Source: CAZYJD01 sp964647785
GTDB lineage: Bacteria > Bacteroidota > Bacteroidia > NS11-12g > UBA9320
Direction: 5' to 3'
DNA: 22,344 bases
Assembly: GCA_964647785.1 (NCBI GenBank)
Contig: CAZYJD010000029.1
Coordinates: forward strand, 1-22,344
A model generated the notes under the pieces. That model was given only the letters and a program-made list of their open reading frames with translations, made no database searches and was not told where the DNA came from. The position numbers were made by a program, and so were the translations under genes. This document shows positions 15,726 to 22,344 of this stretch, one piece after another (within the stretch, counting starts at the first letter, position 1; the number at the start of each line of letters is the position of its first letter).

Positions 15726-16712
15726 TTAGGCAAATGGCCTTACGTAAGCTGCATCTTTGCTCAGGATGGCCTTGCGAACCCAACGGCCTTTTTCTTCTGC
15801 CATTCTCCTCACTGCCAAACGTTCCGCATTGCAAGGGCCATCGCCATTGATGACGCGCTTAAACTCATCCCAATCGGGTTCAGTATACTCCCAAAGGCCT
15901 GTTTCGGTGTTTTTGTGCAATTTCGGATCTGGAATGGTTAAACCGATATCCCAGATTTTAGGCACATACATATCTAGAAACTGCTGACGCATTTCATCAT
16001 TTGTTGCCATTTTCACCTTCCATTTCATGAGGGTTTTGGTATGAACGGAAATCTTGTCGCTCGGCCCAAAGAAATGCATGATTGGCGGCCACCAACGGTT
16101 AAGGGCTTCCTGCACCATTTCTCTTTGCTTTTTGGTTCCGGTAGCCAAATGCACCACATTGTCGTGCCCATATTTCAGGTGAAATGACTCTTCATAACAA
16201 ATGCGCTCAAGTGCACGCACATACGGGCCATACGAGCCCTTGCTGTTGGTGAGCTGGTTGATGATCGCTCCGGCATCAATCAGCCATGCTATAACGGCCG
16301 AATCAGCCCAGGTAACCGCAGGATAGTTGAATACGTTGGAGTATTTCGACTTGCCGGTAATCAAGTCATTGATCATGTCTTCGCGACTTTTTCCCAAGGT
16401 TTCAGCTGCCGAGTATAACAATTGGGCATGACCCACCTCATCCTGAACTTTTGCCATCAAAGCAAGCTTCCTTCTAAATCCCGGAGCACGGGTAATCCAA
16501 GTACCTTCTGGCAAAGCACCTATGATTTCGGAATGTGCGTGCTGCTCAATCATCCTGATCAATTGCTTACGGTATTGTTGGGGCATCCAATCTTGGGGCT
16601 CAATTTTTTCTCCGGCCTCAATTCTCGCTTCAAATTCTGCCAACTTCACCGGGTCTTCACCTTCGGTAAGCTTGTTGGTCTCTTTTGGATCTACATATGC
16701 GTTTCCGTACAT
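15726..16712 (-). CDS. paaA: 1,2-phenylacetyl-CoA epoxidase catalytic subunit PaaA
   Basis: PaaA is the di-iron oxygenase subunit that epoxidises the aromatic ring of phenylacetyl-CoA, the first ring-attack step of aerobic phenylacetate degradation. The 328 residues show the carboxylate-bridged iron ligands: Glu in MIEQHAHSEIIGALPEG, ExxH in AKVQDEVGHAQLL, and Glu/His in ERICYEESFHLKYGHD. MYGNAYVDPKE is a typical start and the ATG at 16712 is clear. It follows the TetR gene by 12 bases, so the two are almost certainly co-transcribed. The partner reductase gene paaE is not in the window. Confidence 0.97.
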   Translation of the reverse strand: MYGNAYVDPKETNKLTEGEDPVKLAEFEARIEAGEKIEPQDWMPQQYRKQLIRMIEQHAHSEIIGALPEGTWITRAPGFRRKLALMAKVQDEVGHAQLLYSAAETLGKSREDMINDLITGKSKYSNVFNYPAVTWADSAVIAWLIDAGAIINQLTNSKGSYGPYVRALERICYEESFHLKYGHDNVVHLATGTKKQREMVQEALNRWWPPIMHFFGPSDKISVHTKTLMKWKVKMATNDEMRQQFLDMYVPKIWDIGLTIPDPKLHKNTETGLWEYTEPDWDEFKRVINGDGPCNAERLAVRRMAEEKGRWVRKAILSKDAAYVRPFA

Positions 16713-16724
16713 AACTATTCTGAT

Positions 16725-17312
16725 TTATGGTAATGTTGTTTTTTTCAGTCCTTTTAAAATAAAATTGCTCAGGCGTTCGGCCACTTCTTCTGGACTCAAT
16801 TTGCCATCCGGTCTGTACCATTCGGTAATCCAGTTAACGGACGACAATATGGTTAAAGCAGCAAACTGCAAATCTGTTTCGTTGAATAAGCCTTCGTCAA
16901 TGCCGGTTTGAACAATTCTTCGAATGCCCATTTCATAAGCATTCCTTTTTTCGATGAAAGCTTTTTTCAGATCGGGGCTGAGGTTTCGCCAATCGCGCAC
17001 AAAAACGACCGAGGCAGGCAGATTTTCCGTGAGGATTTCTACGTGCATTTTTACTGCCATCCGCAATTTTTGCTCGGCATCAAAGTAAATGTCATTTACT
17101 TCCTGCTCAGCGTTCAAAAGTTTTTCAGCCAAATCGAAACAGGTCATTTCAAGCAAATCTTCTTTGGTTTTGATATGACTGTATAGACTTGCCGGCTCAA
17201 TATTCAGCTCACGGGCAATGTCTCTCACTGAAGTGCCGGCATATCCCTGATTCATGAACAAGCGCTGCGCCGCACTTAAGACTTCGATTTTTCTATTTGT
17301 TGTGGCAACCAA
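16725..17312 (-). CDS. TetR-family repressor of the paa operon (PaaR-like)
   Basis: The 195-residue protein has an N-terminal TetR helix-turn-helix (residues ~8-55: AAQRLFMNQGYAGTSVRDIA, ELNIEPASLYSHIKTKEDLL) and a helical ligand-binding domain with WRNLSPDLKKAFIEKRNAYE and SSVNWITEWYRPDGKLSPEE. It is the first gene of the paa operon. An exact PaaR-type operator ends 3 bases upstream of its start, so it probably represses itself and paaABCD and is released by phenylacetyl-CoA, as known for PaaR of Thermus. The start must be TTG 17312: an in-frame stop lies at 17325-17327 and the first ATG would remove part of the helix-turn-helix. The specific ligand is inferred from context. Confidence 0.9.
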   Translation of the reverse strand: MVATTNRKIEVLSAAQRLFMNQGYAGTSVRDIARELNIEPASLYSHIKTKEDLLEMTCFDLAEKLLNAEQEVNDIYFDAEQKLRMAVKMHVEILTENLPASVVFVRDWRNLSPDLKKAFIEKRNAYEMGIRRIVQTGIDEGLFNETDLQFAALTILSSVNWITEWYRPDGKLSPEEVAERLSNFILKGLKKTTLP

Positions 17313-17314
17313 AA

Positions 17315-17328
17315 CTAACGTTCGTTAG
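17315..17328. promoter_or_regulatory. PaaR/TetR operator, 14-bp palindrome
   Basis: CTAACGTTCGTTAG is an inverted repeat of two 6-base arms around TT. It agrees at every fixed position with the PaaR consensus CNAACGNNCGTTNG that I recall for Thermus thermophilus. It covers the predicted transcription start of the tetR-paaABCD operon, which fits repression by blocking initiation. Confidence 0.85.
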
Positions 17329-17329
17329 G

Positions 17330-17361
17330 CAAAAATAATTGCTGTGTTTGAATTAATCAAA
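17330..17361 (-). promoter_or_regulatory. Promoter of the tetR-paaABCD operon
   Basis: On the minus strand there is a -33 TTTG (17358-17361), a 20-base spacer and a -7 TATTTTTG (17330-17337). This is the best full match to the Bacteroidota primary promoter in the window. Initiation is expected about 5-7 bases further on, inside the operator, giving a leader of only ~10-14 bases before the TTG start. Confidence 0.75.
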
Positions 17362-17433
17362 TTCAGCCACGAACTCTTCATCTACAGATGGTCTATGTCA
17401 GAACCAAATCCATTGTGGCTTGGCCCAAAACGC

Positions 17434-17461
17434 TTAATACTCATTTAACACGGAGTAAACC
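17434..17461 (+). promoter_or_regulatory. Direct-repeat array with 11-bp period (Pho-box-like)
   Basis: Half-sites TTAATA (17434), TTAACA (17445) and TAAACC (17456) begin exactly 11 bases apart. Direct repeats of TTAACA with five-base spacers are the form of Bacillus PhoP boxes, and 11-bp direct repeats are typical of OmpR/PhoB-class regulators generally. The last half-site ends 20 bases before a weak -7 box. Confidence 0.5.
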
Positions 17462-17481
17462 TTATGCTTAAGAGCGATTTC

Positions 17482-17489
17482 AACCTTTG
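17482..17489 (+). promoter_or_regulatory. Candidate weak -7 box of the choice-of-anchor I gene
   Basis: AACCTTTG differs from TAnnTTTG at one position. It lies 24 bases before the ATG at 17514. No TTTG -33 element is present, which would fit activator dependence. Confidence 0.4.
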
Positions 17490-17513
17490 CAGCCAATCAA
17501 AAAAACAAGCATT

Positions 17514-19919
17514 ATGAAAAAACTGTACATGGCATTTGCTTTGATCGTCGCAGCCGCGGGCTTGCGAGCTCAAGAGCTGGAACTAAATTATCTATCGACC
17601 TATCGCACAATGTTGTTTGATGAGGCTGCCGCAGAAATTGTTACTTACGACAAGGATACAAAGCGTCTTTATTTTACAAACTCAAGTGACAATTCGTTAA
17701 AGATCCTCGATTTCAGCAATCCCTCAGATCTGAAATTGGTCAACAGCATTGACCTTTCTTCTTATGGCGGTGGTATCAATAGTGCATCTGCCCACAATGG
17801 ATTTGTTGCTTGCGCCATCGAGGCCAGCCCAAAAACCGAACCCGGAAAAGTAGTTTTCTTCGATAAAGACGGCGCTTTTGTGGCTGAGGTAACCGTTGGT
17901 ACATTGCCTGATATGTTAACTTTCTCTCCTGATGGAAAGCTTGTGATCACTGCAAATGAGGGTGAGCCGAGCAATGACTACATGACCGACCCCGAAGGAA
18001 GCGTAAGTATCATTGATGTTTCAGGCGGAATCAACGCTGTTAATCAGTCGAATGTTACCACTTTAACCTTTGATGGAATCAACCTCACTGGAGATGTGCG
18101 CATTTTCGGACAATACGAAGGACCTAAAACCGCAGATGATCTTTTCTTTAGCGAATATGCCGAAGGAAGTTCCAACCATAAGTACATGGAAATTTACAAC
18201 GGAACAGGGCAGGAAGTAAGTCTGGCAGATTACGCTTTTCCCAACTCCAGCAACGGTTCAGACGGCAACTGGGAGTTTTGGCAGGAGTTTCCCGATACAG
18301 CAGTAGTTGCAGCCGGAGATGTGTACATCATTGCACACCCAAGTGCAGATTCGAGCATCATCGCAAAAGCTGATCTTCTGTTCACATACCTCAGCAATGG
18401 AGATGATGGGTTTGCACTTGTAAAAGGCGGCACATGGGATGATGCCGATATGGACAGCCGTGTTGATCCGGGAGAAATGACCGGTTTTACCATCATTGAC
18501 CGCATTGGCGACTGGGGGCCTGATCCAGGAAGTGGATGGGATGTTGGAGGCACCGCCAACGGCACACAAGATCATACCCTAATCAGAAAAGGAAACATCA
18601 CTTCCGGTAATGAAGATTGGGATGCATCCAGAGGTACTGATGATGCAACTTCTGAATGGATTGTCATGCCCAAAGATGACTGGAACGGTCTGGGAGCTCA
18701 TGCGATCACTGAAATGGAGCTGAAAAAAGCCAGCCAGGCACAGGATCTCGAACCGGAATATGTTGCTGTTTCTGATGATTCAAGAACCGCCTATGTGACT
18801 CTTCAGGAAAACAATGCCCTCGCAGTTATTAATCTTGAAACCAAAACTGTTGGAGGCATTGTTGGGTTGGGTTATAAAGATCACAACGCCCTTGGCAATG
18901 GATTGGATGCCAGTGATCGTGACGATGCAGTAAATATTGCCAATTGGCCTGTTTATGGCATGTACATGCCAGATGCCATCACCTATTACGGCACCAACAG
19001 CAAAGGGTACATTCTTTCTGCCAACGAAGGCGATGCCCGCGATTACGATGCTTATGCAGAGGAAGAAAGGATAAAAGATCTCACCTTAGATGCTACTGCT
19101 TTCCCTAACGCTTCCGATTTGCAAAAGAACGAACAGATTGGTCGCCTCACGGTAACCACCAGCCAGGGTGATACCGATAATGATGGTGATTTTGATGAGC
19201 TTTATGCCTTTGGCGCTCGCTCTTTCAGCGTATGGAATGCTGCAGATGGAAGCTTGATCTGGGATAGTGGCGATGAGTTTGAACAAAAACTCAGCACCAT
19301 TTACCCAAATGACTTCAATTCAACCAATGATGAGAATGGGTCATTTGATAACCGTTCCGACAACAAAGGCCCAGAACCCGAAGCAATTGAAATTGCCAGT
19401 TTAAATGGCAAAGATTACGCACTGATTGGTCTGGAAAGAATTGGTGGCATCATGGTTTACGACCTCAGCAATCCTGAAATGCCATCTTATGTAACCTATT
19501 CCAACAACCGTGATTTTGACGTGGTGAATGCTTCCATCAATGGCGAATCCAATGATAGCATTGGTGACCTCGGAGTCGAAGATATTCTCTTCATCGGAAC
19601 GGATGTCAGTCCTGATGGAAAAGCATATGTGATTACAAGCAATGAAATAAGCGGTACCATTTCAGTTTTTGAAATGACTGAAACCACGAACTCAATCAAA
19701 GATCTGACTGCCAATAGTGCTTTAAAAGCATACCCGAACCCGCTGAGCGGCAACACCCTTCAATTGAATGTTGCCGGAGATTACGAAGTGCTTGATGTAC
19801 AGGGAAGAGTTGTTGCCAGCTTTAGCAATACCCAAACCCTTGATATGACAGAGGTAAGCAAGGGAAGCTATTTCATCCGCAGTTCCGATGGAAGAACCCT
19901 CCCCTTCATTCGCCTTTAA
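17514..19919 (+). CDS. Secreted choice-of-anchor I protein with inserted lamin-tail domain and T9SS type A sorting domain
   Basis: The 801-residue protein starts with a signal peptide (MKKLYMAFALIVAAAGLRAQ). A beta-propeller-like choice-of-anchor I domain begins at ~25 (LSTYRTMLFDEAAAEIVTYD; FSPDGKLVITANEGEPSNDY) and is interrupted at ~200-400 by a lamin-tail domain (FFSEYAEGSSNHKYMEIYNG ... DPGSGWDVG ... TLIRKGNI). The propeller resumes (YVAVSDDSRTAYVTLQENNALAVINL; YILSANEGDARDYDAY; GPEPEAIEIASLNGKDYALIGLERIGG) to ~730. The last ~70 residues are a type A sorting domain (AYPNPLSGNTLQLNV ... YFIRSSDGRT). Such proteins are usually of unknown function and are sometimes linked to phosphate or nucleotide scavenging; no active site is certain here. 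The ATG at 17514 gives the signal peptide; an in-frame TTG at 17487 overlaps the -7 box. Confidence 0.88.
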   Translation: MKKLYMAFALIVAAAGLRAQELELNYLSTYRTMLFDEAAAEIVTYDKDTKRLYFTNSSDNSLKILDFSNPSDLKLVNSIDLSSYGGGINSASAHNGFVACAIEASPKTEPGKVVFFDKDGAFVAEVTVGTLPDMLTFSPDGKLVITANEGEPSNDYMTDPEGSVSIIDVSGGINAVNQSNVTTLTFDGINLTGDVRIFGQYEGPKTADDLFFSEYAEGSSNHKYMEIYNGTGQEVSLADYAFPNSSNGSDGNWEFWQEFPDTAVVAAGDVYIIAHPSADSSIIAKADLLFTYLSNGDDGFALVKGGTWDDADMDSRVDPGEMTGFTIIDRIGDWGPDPGSGWDVGGTANGTQDHTLIRKGNITSGNEDWDASRGTDDATSEWIVMPKDDWNGLGAHAITEMELKKASQAQDLEPEYVAVSDDSRTAYVTLQENNALAVINLETKTVGGIVGLGYKDHNALGNGLDASDRDDAVNIANWPVYGMYMPDAITYYGTNSKGYILSANEGDARDYDAYAEEERIKDLTLDATAFPNASDLQKNEQIGRLTVTTSQGDTDNDGDFDELYAFGARSFSVWNAADGSLIWDSGDEFEQKLSTIYPNDFNSTNDENGSFDNRSDNKGPEPEAIEIASLNGKDYALIGLERIGGIMVYDLSNPEMPSYVTYSNNRDFDVVNASINGESNDSIGDLGVEDILFIGTDVSPDGKAYVITSNEISGTISVFEMTETTNSIKDLTANSALKAYPNPLSGNTLQLNVAGDYEVLDVQGRVVASFSNTQTLDMTEVSKGSYFIRSSDGRTLPFIRL

Positions 19920-19943
19920 GGAACGAACCATATTCAAAAGATC

Positions 19944-19974
19944 AAAGGCTCCGGAAACGGGGCCTTTTTGTTTT
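19944..19974 (+). terminator. Rho-independent terminator of the choice-of-anchor I gene
   Basis: A 10-bp stem (19944-19953 with 19958-19967, one T-G wobble) closes a GAAA tetraloop of the GNRA class and runs into TTTTTGTTTT. It lies 25 bases after the stop codon. Confidence 0.9.
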
Positions 19975-19975
19975 A

Positions 19976-20147
19976 GATCATTGGTATGCGTTATTTCTTG
20001 GTCTCTTTAAACTCCAGCCCATCATTTGCTCGGATGAAATTCTTGCTCATGTTGGGTAAGATAATCATCGCAGACACCCCTGTGCTTCAATCTTATTGAT
20101 GTGCGGTTGATGATAGCGACATTTTACACGCAGGCGGCAAAATATCC
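19976..20147. other. Intergenic region without a convincing gene
   Basis: This is the middle of the 313-base gap between the two secreted-protein genes. The only coding-like trace is a 25-codon minus-strand frame (19991-20068) ending NDGLEFKETKK. No RNA structure or repeat stands out. Confidence 0.4.
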
Positions 20148-20186
20148 TTAACATTCACCTAACATTAGCTTAACATTTAATTCATC
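20148..20186 (+). promoter_or_regulatory. Direct-repeat array with 11-bp period (Pho-box-like), strong copy
   Basis: Half-sites TTAACA (20148), CTAACA (20159) and TTAACA (20170), each followed by TT, start 11 bases apart; a weak fourth (TTCATC) falls at 20181. The fourth ends 20 bases before the -7 box, the same distance as in the array upstream of the choice-of-anchor I gene. Confidence 0.65.
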
Positions 20187-20206
20187 ATTCGCTTCATGTA
20201 ATTGTG

Positions 20207-20214
20207 CATTTTTG
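20207..20214 (+). promoter_or_regulatory. -7 box of the lamin-tail/OB-fold protein gene
   Basis: CATTTTTG has one mismatch to TAnnTTTG and is followed by CGGTCAAAAC. The ATG lies 18 bases downstream. The -33 position holds no TTTG, but the repeat array sits there. Confidence 0.55.
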
Positions 20215-20232
20215 CGGTCAAAACAAAAGTCT

Positions 20233-22179
20233 ATGAAAAAACTTTACACCTTAGCTCTACTGGTATTTGCTGCGTTTGCTGCAAATGCGCAATGTTCAGA
20301 GCCTTATTTCTCTGAGTACATCGAGGGCGGCGGAAACAACAAAGCCGTAGAAATTTACAACCCAACAAATGCAAGCATTACGTTAAGTGATTATGTCATT
20401 TTCAGGTACAACAATGGGTCATCTACCCCATCAGACTCTTTCGTTCCACAAGGTACCCTTGCACCTTACGATGTTTTTGTGATTAGCAACTCAGGTGCCA
20501 GTGAGGCAGGAATCACCTCAAATTCAGACACCACTCATTCCCTCACTTTTTACAATGGGGATGATGCAATTGTTCTATTGAAAGCCGCAACCAGAGACAC
20601 CTTGGATATCATTGGTGTTGTTGGTGTTGATCCTGGTTCTGGATGGACTGTCGGAAGCGGTGCTACCAATGAATTCACGCTTGTAAGAAAATCTACTATT
20701 GAAGGAGGTACCACAAACTGGGCAAACGCTTCAAATGAGTGGGATGTTTATCCTCAAAATGAATCTTCTTACATTGGTTCTCATACCTCTACATGCGATA
20801 AAAGCAATGAACCTGCAACTGCAGCTGCAGACCCAACGGACGATGAAACGGATGTGATTTCGTTGTTCAGCGGAGTATATACCGATGTGGCTGTAACCAC
20901 TTGGAGAACATCTTGGTCTGCCGCTACTCTAGAAGACGTACAAGTTGACGGAAACGATGTAAAGAAATACTCTTCTCTTGATTTTGTAGGAATTGAAGCC
21001 ACCGGCACCAACTCGATTGATGTGTCTGGAATGGATTATTTAACCTTTGATGTTTGGACTCCTAATGCTACCCTCTATAGAATTAAAGTAGTAGACTTCG
21101 GTGCAGACAATGCCTTTGGTGGAGGTGACGATACGGAAGCTGAGGTGGAGTTTACCAGCCCAGCACAAAAGACATGGAACAACCACAGAATCAATCTTGC
21201 TGATTTGGCTTCACTCACAGGTAGAGAGCACATTTCTCAAATCATTTTCTCTGCTCAACCAATAGGTTTAGCAACACTATACATCGACAATATTTACTTC
21301 TCTAGAGAAAAACCATACGTAGTTGCAGATATCGCAGATGCCATTCAATTAGATGCTGACTTAGCACCGACAAACAAAGGTGCTCGCTACGAGCTTACCG
21401 GAATTGTTTACGGTATTGATTTCGACGGAAACGCGGGTCTTTCTTTTACCCTCATTGACGAAACTGCAGGCATTAACATTTTCAACTTTAACGATGTAAA
21501 CGATTATGTGGTTAACGAAGGGGATGAAATTCTCGCAAGAGGAGAGATTGACTTTTACAACGGATTATTGGAGTTGGTGGTAGACAGCATTTCTGTAATT
21601 AGTCAAGGCAACGACCTTGCTGAACCAACAGAAATTAGTGCTCCAAGTGAAGAAACAGAAAGTGAATATGTTAAATTGGTTAAAGTTTGGATTGCAGACA
21701 CAACCACTGTTTGGCCAAGCAACGGAAACGTTTTATTCACCAACGATAACCAAGACACTTTCCAAGTAAGAATTGACAGAGATGCTTCTGAAATAGCCGG
21801 CACACCCGTTCTTTACGACACCATGAATATCGTAGGAATTGGTGGCCAGTTTGATAGAGATGCTCCATATAACGAAGGCTACCAGGTATTTCCATACAAG
21901 TTGTCTGATATTACCGAGTACATTACACTCATCGGTAATGTAAGAAACGTTGTTAATGTGGTGAAAACATATCCTAACCCTGCAAACGCAGTGTTGAACA
22001 TTCAAAGCAACCAAAAATGGAATACATTCGAAGTATACAGCTTGGATGGCGTTAAGCAATTGGAAGGAAACTTATTCGATAATGCTGTGAACGTAAATGC
22101 ACTGATCGGAGGCAACTATATTTTAAAACTATACGGCGATAATACCGTAGGTGTATCTCGCTTTGTTGTTGTGAAATAA
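20233..22179 (+). CDS. Secreted lamin-tail / OB-fold protein with T9SS type A sorting domain
   Basis: The 648-residue protein has a signal peptide (MKKLYTLALLVFAAFAANAQ). A lamin-tail domain spans ~21-180 (PYFSEYIEGGGNNKAVEIYN ... VGVDPGSGWTVG ... TLVRKSTI). A galactose-binding-like beta domain spans ~190-365 (VISLFSGVYTDVAVTTWRTS ... YIDNIYFSRE). A DUF5689/YhcR-like OB-fold spans ~370-550 (YELTGIVYGIDFDGN ... VVNEGDEILARGEIDFYNGL). A type A sorting domain spans ~575-648 (TYPNPANAVLNIQSNQ ... GNYILKLYGDNTVG). Lamin-tail plus OB-fold modules often accompany secreted nucleases, but no nuclease catalytic domain is present, so it may be a binding protein. Arginine codons are mostly AGA, unlike the preceding gene. 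The ATG at 20233 is set by the signal peptide. Confidence 0.88.
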   Translation: MKKLYTLALLVFAAFAANAQCSEPYFSEYIEGGGNNKAVEIYNPTNASITLSDYVIFRYNNGSSTPSDSFVPQGTLAPYDVFVISNSGASEAGITSNSDTTHSLTFYNGDDAIVLLKAATRDTLDIIGVVGVDPGSGWTVGSGATNEFTLVRKSTIEGGTTNWANASNEWDVYPQNESSYIGSHTSTCDKSNEPATAAADPTDDETDVISLFSGVYTDVAVTTWRTSWSAATLEDVQVDGNDVKKYSSLDFVGIEATGTNSIDVSGMDYLTFDVWTPNATLYRIKVVDFGADNAFGGGDDTEAEVEFTSPAQKTWNNHRINLADLASLTGREHISQIIFSAQPIGLATLYIDNIYFSREKPYVVADIADAIQLDADLAPTNKGARYELTGIVYGIDFDGNAGLSFTLIDETAGINIFNFNDVNDYVVNEGDEILARGEIDFYNGLLELVVDSISVISQGNDLAEPTEISAPSEETESEYVKLVKVWIADTTTVWPSNGNVLFTNDNQDTFQVRIDRDASEIAGTPVLYDTMNIVGIGGQFDRDAPYNEGYQVFPYKLSDITEYITLIGNVRNVVNVVKTYPNPANAVLNIQSNQKWNTFEVYSLDGVKQLEGNLFDNAVNVNALIGGNYILKLYGDNTVGVSRFVVVK

Positions 22180-22200
22180 TCGACACAATAAAATCTTTTG

Positions 22201-22230
22201 AAAAGAGGGGGCCTATGGCTCCCTTTTTTT
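22201..22230 (+). terminator. Rho-independent terminator 1 after the lamin-tail/OB-fold gene
   Basis: A 13-bp stem (22201-22213 with 22217-22229, two wobble pairs) closes a TAT loop and ends in a run of seven T. It lies 21 bases after the stop codon. Confidence 0.9.
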
Positions 22231-22236
22231 ATGCAT

Positions 22237-22268
22237 AGCCAGCAACAAGATTGTTGGTGGCTTTTTTT
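22237..22268 (+). terminator. Rho-independent terminator 2, in tandem
   Basis: An 11-position stem with one G-G mismatch (22237-22247 with 22252-22262) closes an AGAT loop and ends in seven T. It follows the first terminator by 6 bases. Confidence 0.75.
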
Positions 22269-22282
22269 ATCTCAAGCTGCTA

Positions 22283-22305
22283 GGTGATAACTGTCACCCT
22301 TTTTT
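22283..22305 (+). terminator. Possible third hairpin with T-tract (or an operator)
   Basis: GGTGA and TCACC (22283-22287 and 22294-22298) form a 5-bp stem around TAACTG, followed by C and six T. The stem is short for a terminator; the same 16-base inverted repeat could be an operator for the promoter at 22321. Confidence 0.35.
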
Positions 22306-22320
22306 ATGAAGAAATGATGC

Positions 22321-22328
22321 CATCTTTG
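22321..22328 (+). promoter_or_regulatory. Candidate -7 box of a gene beyond the right edge
   Basis: CATCTTTG, followed by TGGTTCAAAATC, closely copies the -7 region upstream of the gene at 20233 (CATTTTTG, then CGGTCAAAAC). A + strand gene probably begins just past base 22344. Confidence 0.45.
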
Positions 22329-22344
22329 TGGTTCAAAATCAACG

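Noticed and set aside
15679..15834. N-terminal extension of paaB to 176 residues
   Set aside because: It would overlap paaA by about 110 bases and has no family similarity; ATG 15678 gives a typical subunit.
19991..20068. A 25-codon minus-strand frame ending in NDGLEFKETKK
   Set aside because: The composition looks protein-like, but it is very short, has no promoter or ribosome-binding signal, and could be chance or a gene remnant.

Overview
The window reads as a chromosomal segment of a Bacteroidota bacterium, most likely of flavobacterial or Cryomorphaceae-like type. Three proteins end in type A sorting domains of the type IX secretion system (T9SS) and one ends in a type B (gliding-motility-associated) domain. 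Several promoters carry the Bacteroidota -7 box TAnnTTTG, and Shine-Dalgarno sequences are mostly weak. No tRNA, rRNA, CRISPR array, transposase or phage gene was found.

Layout. (1) Bases 1-1640 hold the 3' part of a secreted T9SS protein on the + strand. (2) Bases 1677-5340 hold two minus-strand housekeeping enzymes, sucD and a metH that lacks its homocysteine-binding module. (3) Bases 5437-13068 look like one minus-strand operon: an ECF sigma factor, a membrane-anchored protein in the usual place of an anti-sigma factor, and a very large PKD-repeat surface protein. The last two share a homologous C-terminal domain. (4) Bases 13128-14036 hold a YbjN-like gene and a secreted YciI-like gene whose start codons overlap head to head. 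(5) Bases 14037-17312 hold a TetR-family regulator followed by paaA, paaB, paaC and paaD of aerobic phenylacetate degradation. A PaaR-type operator lies on the promoter; paaE is not present. (6) Bases 17514-22179 hold two secreted + strand genes, a choice-of-anchor I protein with an inserted lamin-tail domain and a lamin-tail/OB-fold protein. Both are preceded by 11-bp-period direct repeats that resemble Pho boxes. (7) The right end has three hairpin/T-tract structures in a row and then a probable promoter of a gene beyond the window.

Together: the Paa proteins would build the phenylacetyl-CoA epoxidase under autoregulated TetR control. The sigma factor, membrane protein and giant cargo form a candidate cell-surface signalling unit in which the regulator carries a copy of the cargo's sorting-domain fold. 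The two lamin-tail proteins may be co-regulated through the repeat arrays. The sigma unit and the repeat arrays are the parts most likely to be undescribed.
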